The notes under the pieces: model-generated
Told to the model about the DNA's origin: nothing
Databases searched by the model: none
The model's input: the letters and a program-made list of their open reading frames with translations, nothing else
Source: Gyrodactylus bullatarudis
Taxonomy: Eukaryota; Platyhelminthes; Monogenea; Gyrodactylidea; Gyrodactylidae
Direction of reading: 5' to 3'
Assembly: GCA_012064415.1 (NCBI GenBank)
Contig: SSNU01000354.1
Coordinates: 1-49,618 of the forward strand
DNA: 49,618 nucleotides
Made by a program: the position numbers and the translations under genes
Shown: positions 43,144-49,618 of the stretch, piece by piece
Layout: every line of letters starts with the position of its first letter
Position numbering within the stretch: position 1 is the stretch's first letter

Positions 43144-43492
43144 TTTATTTTTTATTCAAGGAAACTTATCAAAAAGATAAAATGTCTTGAAACATTGCTA
43201 TCACGAGAATGTCCAATACAAGTCGTTTCCTTGATTGTAAACTACTTTAAAGAGACAAGGCCATCTGATGAATGTGAAATCGACTCGATTCTGGATAGTA
43301 ACAAAATCGAATACGCTCATCAAAAGCTGATGGAAATTTCAAACTCTTCTCTCCATAATAAACTTACTCAGAATGATTCTCCTCTAAACGGATATAATCC
43401 TGGCAATTATTTCAATTCGAATTTTAACTTAAACACGATAATAGTTTCAACTTTTATTTCAACGTGTATATCTAATTTATTTCCATACTAAT
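43144..43492 (+). other. Open frame of unknown nature, possible mobile-element 5' region
   Basis: One hundred and fifteen open codons (RKLIKKIKCLETLLSRECP, VNYFKETRPSDECEIDSILD) end in GNYFNSNFNLN and a hydrophobic tail, with stop TAA at 43490. The last 90 bases recur at 46566-46660 beside a Penelope relic, and the Asn-rich phrase resembles the frame at 33.4 kb. A second open stretch (43585-43791, KNAIIDFLKTLSDVVGSF) follows in another frame. I recognise no family; Penelope N-terminal origin is a guess. Confidence 0.3.
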
Positions 43493-43799
43493 TGTGCATT
43501 TATGGCTTTTATAGATGAAATTTTAGATTTTATTATGTAATATTGGAAGGAGAAACCAAGTTGAAAAAATGATTTTGTACAGTATTGTTATCCTTTGTGC
43601 TCTCAAAAAAGAATGCAATTATTGATTTTTTAAAAACTTTGAGTGATGTTGTTGGTTCATTCTGTATTACAGTAATTTGTACAGAAATTTTTAATAAAAA
43701 ACCCTATCAAACCGTAGGGGAAAATGTTAGTTTTATTAATGCTCCGAATCACGAGATGATTTCTCATTCTAATTTCGGAGTTTACATCTAAATTAATAA

Positions 43800-46500
43800 T
43801 GATCATTTTTAGAGAAAAAATAACCAAAAATGTAAATCAGTTACTGTGTCTTTTCTCTAAACTTTTCAAATACATTTTTTGTATAAAATAATTTTTTGAA
43901 TTGTTTTTTATTACTGAATTTTTCCTGTACAATGAGGTAATAATAACCCATGTTATGAAATATCTGAATTACATGACTAATCTGAATGTTTCCTGTCAAC
44001 CATAAAACCCAGGCACAATAAATCATCATTTTGTTTCATTAGGAATGTGTAATAAGGGGAAATTTATAATGACAGGGGAGAATCCTATTTTCAACCTCAT
44101 GGACACACAGTCATTTCAAAGGGATAATTTCCCATCAGAATAATTTAAATTCTCTGTCTTCATGTTGTTTAGTATTAAAAATACTGTATATTTTTGTATT
44201 TACTTACAAGATTAATGCATTTTATACAATATAATCGGTATTTAAACCCTTTATGTATTGTTGTTTCACCAGTGGAATGCAACACTTTCTCGAGCGAAAA
44301 TTTGAACTGAAAGATACTTAAAATAATTTTGAAAGAAATTTATTAAGCTACAAAAATATTCAAAATTCATAAAGCTTTTCACGGATGTCAACCAAAGTTA
44401 CAGTGAAAAAAAACTTTCTAACATAAAATGATAGCAGCTATCATTGATAGCTGAAGAATTCAAATATGTAATCGACAATATAAAAAAGGCTCGTCTATTA
44501 TCTTTTAAATAATAAGTCGGCCTTCGAAAAAGCATTCAGATTCGGAATCAGCGTAATTACATTCAAATCAGTTTGATTTTATTTGACAAGACACTTAAAA
44601 GGGTACTAAGTTCCCAGTTGTCAAAAGCAGCAAACTTATCTTGTCTCTTCCAGAATGGAAAAAGTACAAATATAACTCAAAATTTAATATAAAATGTTAG
44701 CTTTGGAAACGAGCTTGAAGAAATTTCTTGTTTTAAAGTTAGGAATTAATTAATTCGTATCAGCTACGTTACATATATGGATCCGGATGGGAGTTTAGCT
44801 TTTGGATATATCGATCGTGTCAGTCCCCTGAAGAAGACTTGACTCTCTTAGTACCGAAACATCTGGAAGAGACTTTAAAAATATTTGTTATATCCGATTC
44901 AAATATCTTTAGATCCTGTAAAGTTTGATAAAGTGGGAATTTACTTCATTTATATTGTTAAATGATAAAATTAAAACAAAATACTTTGGTTCATTCTTGA
45001 TAAATTATTCTTTATCAAAAGGTTATCAATTTTGGCTCGACTATTTAGGTGGTCGATTTCTTTTATTTTGGCTTTGTTTACTTTAATTTTATAGTAGTAT
45101 ATTCGCGATAAATCTTTTTTTCTGCCTTTGTTAACAATGTAGTTATTTTTCTAGTGAAATACACTGAAGTTTTTATTTTGTTTAGACAATCAAAGTAACC
45201 AATTCTTATCAGGAATACACATTGTATTACACAATGAAGCTACTGTATCATGGTCGAGTATACTTTTATACAAAAGTTCTTATGGCATAAGATTCTTATG
45301 TAGAGGTATTTTTCGAATCCAATGATAAACCTAAATATTTAATTAATTGTTGATTTCTAAACTCATAAGAAAGGTTAGAGAAAACGAGCGTATGTTTTAG
45401 TGATATATTTCGCCAGTTCTCTTCAGACTTTGCCCCAGTTAAAATTTATATATTATTACAATGCAATAATTTGAGTCCTTCCATTAGTTGATTTTGATGC
45501 TTGGACTTCCTTAGGGGTATGGGAATCGTTCAAATTCAATTAATTAATTTTGAGGAGAAAACAAGTTAGCTTAGCCACACAGTGTGAGTACTTGTATTCT
45601 TTTCAAAATTGTTTTTCAATGTAAATTATTTTTCAGCATATTTCTTCTTAATATTTTTTGTGGTGTTCGAATACTCGCCAAGTATATCTTTTAAAAGAAC
45701 TCTATGATTTGTATTAGGAAAATTTACACATACAGTATCATTTTTTTCATTTATTTCAGTTATAGTATAATAGACCGATATGTTTTTACACTTACAGTCT
45801 CATTATTTTTTTCATCTTCAGAATCAATACATGAAATAATTTCAGATACAGTATAAATATATCCTTTCGCTCACAGTATCAATGATTATGAAAATTCGTT
45901 GAATATTGAGTAATAGAGCTTTTATTGCACCGGTTCTCATCAGATTCTTACATAAAATAATGAAAAAATAGAAATCCTTTGGATCAATGAGACATGGTTT
46001 TTTAATTGCAAATTTTTTACTAATTAGTAATTACAGGTTGGGTATCAGGTTAAAAAGTTATTTGTTACAAAGCTCAAAAAACGTGGATCAAAGTTTTGCA
46101 TTGTTTCTAAATCTGCGACAGAGCATCTAATAAACTTGTAACGAGATTAAAGTGCTCTAAAGTGCTCTTTAGATTATTTCTATCGACGACGTTCATATCT
46201 TCATTTTTCTTTAGAATAAAAATTGTTTCTAGTAGGGAGACAAAAGAATCTTTTTCTATGGTTTTCTCATCTTCCTCTTCCCTCCTACTTCCAGTTTAAC
46301 TTGAAATTATATATAGTTTTCAGTTGAAAAGAATTTGTCATACCAATTGTATATTATAAAAATAATAATAATATTATATTTGCCTACGATTCTCAAAAAA
46401 ACTATTGAATATTTTTTTAGGTTGGGGAGGTTGTTTATTCTCAAACGATGAATGTGTGATTGTGACAGAGTTTAAAAATAAATTTGTCCCATTTCTAATA
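43800..46500. other. Intergenic with little recognisable content
   Basis: The only element-like feature is a CTGAAGA...CGAAAC motif at 44828-44860 resembling the 3' signature of other Penelope families. The rest is AT-rich without supported genes. Confidence 0.4.
44815..44875 (+). ncRNA. Degenerate hammerhead-like Penelope signature
   Basis: CTGAAGA (44828-44834, matching CUGANGA), a 20-nt interval able to form only a poor stem II, and CGAAAC (44855-44860) followed by ATCTGG. Sequences of this kind are common at ends of Penelope-like elements. Here it is isolated, and it differs from the family-2 motif. Confidence 0.35.
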
Positions 46501-46565
46501 AATTATTTAGAGTTGGCTCACCCATAAACAAGAAAAGATTAAAATTCTTACCATGTTTACATTTG

Positions 46566-46863
46566 ATTTCCATTACATTGAATTTAATTTGAACACAAAA
46601 AAACTTTCAATTTTTATTTCAAGGTGTATATGTAATTTATTATGTGAAAATTGTGCGTTTTTAAACATTTTACAAAACTTTCGAGTGGTTAATTTCTGTC
46701 AGAATATTTTATTCCTTTCAAAAATATTTTTATCTGTGTACATTTCTCAAAATATCATCAGTGGTATCACTCTAAAAATGACAAGAGTTGAATACAGTAG
46801 TTTATTGAAAGAAATAATAAATGTTTAGGAATAAATGCAAGCTGAAAAACACCAAAAGTCTCC
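46566..46863 (-). mobile_element. Penelope 3'-end relic with truncated hammerhead
   Basis: On the minus strand TTTTGGTGTTTTTCAGCTTGC and the following 3' region of family 2 lead to CTGATGA (46755-46761) and GAAATGTACA, where similarity stops at the predicted ribozyme cleavage point. Beyond it (46566-46660) lies a repeat shared with 43404-43500. Confidence 0.7.
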
Positions 46864-46924
46864 TATGAGTACTACTCTTTGAGTAGCAAAATCTTTTCCT
46901 TATATTTGATGATAAATTTATTAT

Positions 46925-47872
46925 TTAACCCTTGGATGGCACTTTAGAGTGGGTCGTAAGAAAGTCGCCTTCATTTTCATACTATTAAATGGACGTTGAA
47001 CTGTAATTCACTCTCTAATTCCGACTCTAATTAGAATATGGACTTAAGCCAGAGAAGTTGAGAAAAACTCGCAATTTTAACGAAAAAGTTAAACTTTAAA
47101 ATTATGGCTCAAAATTTAAAATTTTAATTTTTCATCAAATCTTAATCCAAAATATCAGTAAATCAGATAAATACCTTCGAAATTGATTAAAATTTTGAAA
47201 ATAAGGTTGAAAAGGTTAGAAATTTAATTTTGTCCAAATTCTATATTTTCTTCTTACAACTTACCAGTTCATTTAATCGTGGAATTCAAAAAATAATTTT
47301 TCTACTGGCTATCCGGAGAAAAATATTTAGTTTTTTATAAAAATAGTTCTGATCTTCATGTCAAAGTCATCAGGAATTAAGACTGGTCTCTATACATAAT
47401 GCATAAAATAAACTCAAATATCAGATTTTGCAAGTGCAATAAATTCCTTAGTGTGTTTCATTTAGATTTAAGTTTTGTTGCTGAAGATATGTCTATAATG
47501 TGTTCAACAAAGGGACTTTTATGCCCAGAAATAAAATTTTTATACCAATTTCTCGTTTTACCAGTTGAGAAGAGAATAGATTCATAAAAATAATAAATAA
47601 TCTAGGAGCCAATGTTTCATATATTTAATTTATACAGGCCATATTGAGAGTTTCTGAGAATTCACGATTCGAGAATCTCAAATAATTGAAGTCAATGAAT
47701 CATTGGATAATTTTTTGTAGTTATTCAGGCGAAAAATCGATTCAGTTTATGGTGAAATCAAAAGGAAAAAGAAGGTGGGAAGGTTAGTTTACTTTCATTT
47801 CTATTTTATGATAATTTAAAATAAATAGAAAGATAAAGAGTCAGTAAAAATCTCAGAGAATAAAAGGGTTAA
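46925..47872. mobile_element. Possible second piggyBac-type insertion
   Basis: TTAACCCTTGGATGGCACTT at 46925 and AAAAGGGTTAA ending at 47872 have TTAA plus CCCTT termini in inverted orientation, like the MITE at 36.2 kb. Only five bases of inverted repeat agree, and a family-B MITE tail (47272-47365) lies inside, so this is weak. Confidence 0.3.
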
Positions 47873-48638
47873 ATCCCAAATTTTATTCACCAACTACTAG
47901 AGTTAAACTTACCACGGTGAGTCAAGATTGATGCCTTAGTAAATGTCAGGACCAAGATAAATTTCAATTTGGAGAATTAGAATAAAGATATATATATTTC
48001 AATCACAAAAATCTCACCCACTGGATCTCTGAACAACAAAATCTTCTTCGTACAATCTTATCTTCTAACTCCAAACCTTACTCTTCATATAAGAATAAAA
48101 GAGAAAATTCAGATTATTGAAGAAAGATACCAAGTTTTATTAAAGTTCATTGCTAACAATATATCTTTATACTAATTCTCCAAATATGATTTTAAGTGGA
48201 TTTTCGGACTTATTTGAAAATTTACGTGAATATTTCAATCAGAAAAATTTCAATTAGTTTGGTTTTAGCAAATAAAAGATTTGAAACTGATTATCTATGT
48301 TATATACTAGGATATGGCTATTCGACCCACCACAACACCTTTTCTCTCCAAAGTTAAAGGATTAATCAATGTACTGTACGAACTGTGTACTTTATGTCAA
48401 AAATCACCCTTTTCTCTCTGCCCCTTTTTATTAAAATAATAATATAACCTCTGTACTTATAAGTAAGCACACTTCAATTATTGGAACTTGAAAAATAAAA
48501 CATAAAAAATTATACAGTTGTATTCAGAATTTTTTTCTCTTTCCAACCATCTAATATATCATATTATCTCAAACTATTAAGCCAGAGATATTGGCATTTA
48601 AAATCTAATAAATTTATAACTTTGAGCGAAAAAACATT
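47873..48638. other. Intergenic, no feature recognised
   Basis: AT-rich with no supported ORF. A short CACCTTTTCTCTCC string near 48340 recalls the Penelope 3' region but is too short to call. Confidence 0.4.
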
Positions 48639-49618
48639 TCTCGAAAATCCCATTTTTCCTATACAAAAAGGGCTTGTCTTAGTCAAACAAACAATGAGTC
48701 ATAAACCCAATTCCATCGTTTGAGTTAAAGAATCCCAAAGAAGAACAGATGTTTGATAAATTAAACCCAGTTTGATCTCAATGTAAATTTAGTTTTTATT
48801 CATTGAAAATCTTTTTCTAAATTAATGAGTATGGTTAGTTCAGATTAGGTGTTAATTTTGCAGCTTAATTTCCCTCATCAATATTAATGAGAAATTTTAA
48901 GTTTTAGGTGTGAAATGACAGCTTTTTAATAAATATTAATGATTGAATGATCACTCCTAAATTTTGTATCCAGATATATCTTATCATAGATTACATGTAT
49001 GGGTCTGAAATCCTATCCTAAAGTGTATGACGGGCTTAGCTCTGATTGGTTCCATAACATGAGTCTATCACTATTTATGGGATCGAAATTCCTATTATTG
49101 TAATAAGTAATGAAGCATCAAAACCATATCATTGTCAAGCAATTGGTACGCGAAGGCTTTAAAAATAAAATGATTACTGAAAAAACTGGATTAACAATCG
49201 ACCAAGTTAAATATTATATGGAGACGGTCTTCAAGAAATCTCCTAACGATGTCATGTTCGATCACATCCGACCAGGGAATAATTTGGAGTTTTAAATCAA
49301 AATTTCTGAAAGAGTTAGGGCGTCGACAAAATTTGCCAGATGTATCTGAAGCTTACATGATGGTTAAAAGAGCATTCATGAACGTCTCTGACGGCACAAT
49401 TTTGAATTGTTTTAAAACCAACAAAATTTGGAGTCTAGACCAAATACCGACTCCGAATGTTGTGATAAACCAAACATTCTGAATATAAAATTTTAATTTA
49501 TCAAACATCTGTTCTTCTTTGGGATTCTTTAACTCAAACGATGGAATTGGGTTTATGACTCATTGTTTGTTTGACTAAGACAAGCCCTTTTTGTATAGGA
49601 AAAATGGGATTTTCGAGA
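48639..49618 (+). mobile_element. pogo/Tigger deletion derivative with perfect 127-bp inverted repeats
   Basis: 48639-48765 is the exact reverse complement of 49492-49618. Since the window ends at 49618, the repeats and the element may extend further on both sides. The interior carries two pieces of a pogo-type transposase. Perfect long inverted repeats mean the element is young or recently homogenised. It probably depends on a full-length relative for movement. Confidence 0.85.
49110..49482 (+). pseudogene. Internally deleted pogo transposase: N-terminus joined to third-Asp region
   Basis: The ATG at 49110 begins MKHQNHIIVKQLVREGFKNK followed by a helix-turn-helix (TEKTGLTIDQVKYYMETV). Near 49260 the sequence passes, in another frame, directly into SDQGIIWSFKSKFLKELGRR, which contains the third catalytic Asp. 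It continues with NLPDVSEAYMMVKRAFMNVS and TILNCFKTNKIWSLDQIP, with TGA at 49480-49482. The first two catalytic Asp motifs are deleted. The C-terminal part is homologous to the relic at 16.7 kb. The DNA-binding part could still be expressed as a roughly 60-residue peptide ending in TAA at 49293-49295. Confidence 0.75.

Noticed and set aside
1..49618. CRISPR arrays, bacterial operons, rRNA or phage genes
   Set aside because: No spaced direct repeats, Shine-Dalgarno-linked gene strings or rRNA motifs; everything recognisable is spliced eukaryotic or eukaryotic-transposon sequence.

Overview
The window is nuclear DNA of an AT-rich invertebrate animal. It carries spliced protein genes with metazoan orthologues (a SPOP/Roadkill-type MATH-BTB protein, SEC20/BNIP1, SPB1/FTSJ3 and a METTL23-like methyltransferase), Penelope-like retroelements, and fragments of pogo/Tigger, Tc1/mariner, hAT-type and piggyBac-type DNA transposons. 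Nothing prokaryotic is visible. Introns are bimodal. Many are ultrashort (17, 17 or 20, 24, 28, 30, 31, 32, 38 and 43 nt, plus about 50-70 nt), while one gene has introns of 3-10 kb. Such tiny introns recall the dicyemid and orthonectid mesozoans, but no species can be named from sequence alone.

Layout. 1-244 is the tail of a Penelope-like reverse transcriptase. 660-3704 looks like a pogo-like transposon: a decayed DDD transposase (minus), an intact three-exon helix-turn-helix protein (minus, 2318-3358) and a plus-strand basic exon (3351-3665). 4220-12787 is a compact block of four housekeeping genes: SPOP-like (minus), SEC20 (plus), SPB1 (minus) and METTL23-like (plus). Its two divergent start-codon pairs are 139 and 57 bp apart, and the two convergent stops are 59 bp apart. 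13358-38783 is a single plus-strand gene. Its five small exons (675 nt of coding sequence in total) encode a secreted 224-residue protein with 16 cysteines that I do not recognise, and its introns are filled with transposons. 38800-49618 holds only repeats and relics: a Tc1/mariner pseudogene, Penelope debris, and a pogo derivative bounded by perfect 127-bp inverted repeats at the window end.

Mobile DNA. Two Penelope-like elements of one family (about 21.77-23.49 kb and 36.73-38.50 kb) lie in the same host gene. They share an abruptly bounded, perfectly identical 220-bp tract over the reverse-transcriptase active site while the flanks have diverged, which suggests gene conversion or template switching. 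Their 3' ends, and two further relics, carry a hammerhead-ribozyme-like core with a self-complementary stem III and a covarying stem I. Three near-palindromic elements of about 700 bp, one hAT-type MITE with intact 8-bp target duplications and one piggyBac-type MITE with TTAA duplications are clearly delimited.

How the genes relate. SPB1 (ribosome assembly), SEC20 (Golgi-to-ER fusion), SPOP (cullin-3 substrate adaptor) and the METTL23-like enzyme are unrelated in pathway. What links them is dense packing with shared promoters. The most unusual host protein is the SPOP homologue: about 350 Ser/Asn-rich residues interrupt its BTB domain and include three matches to the SPOP degron consensus.
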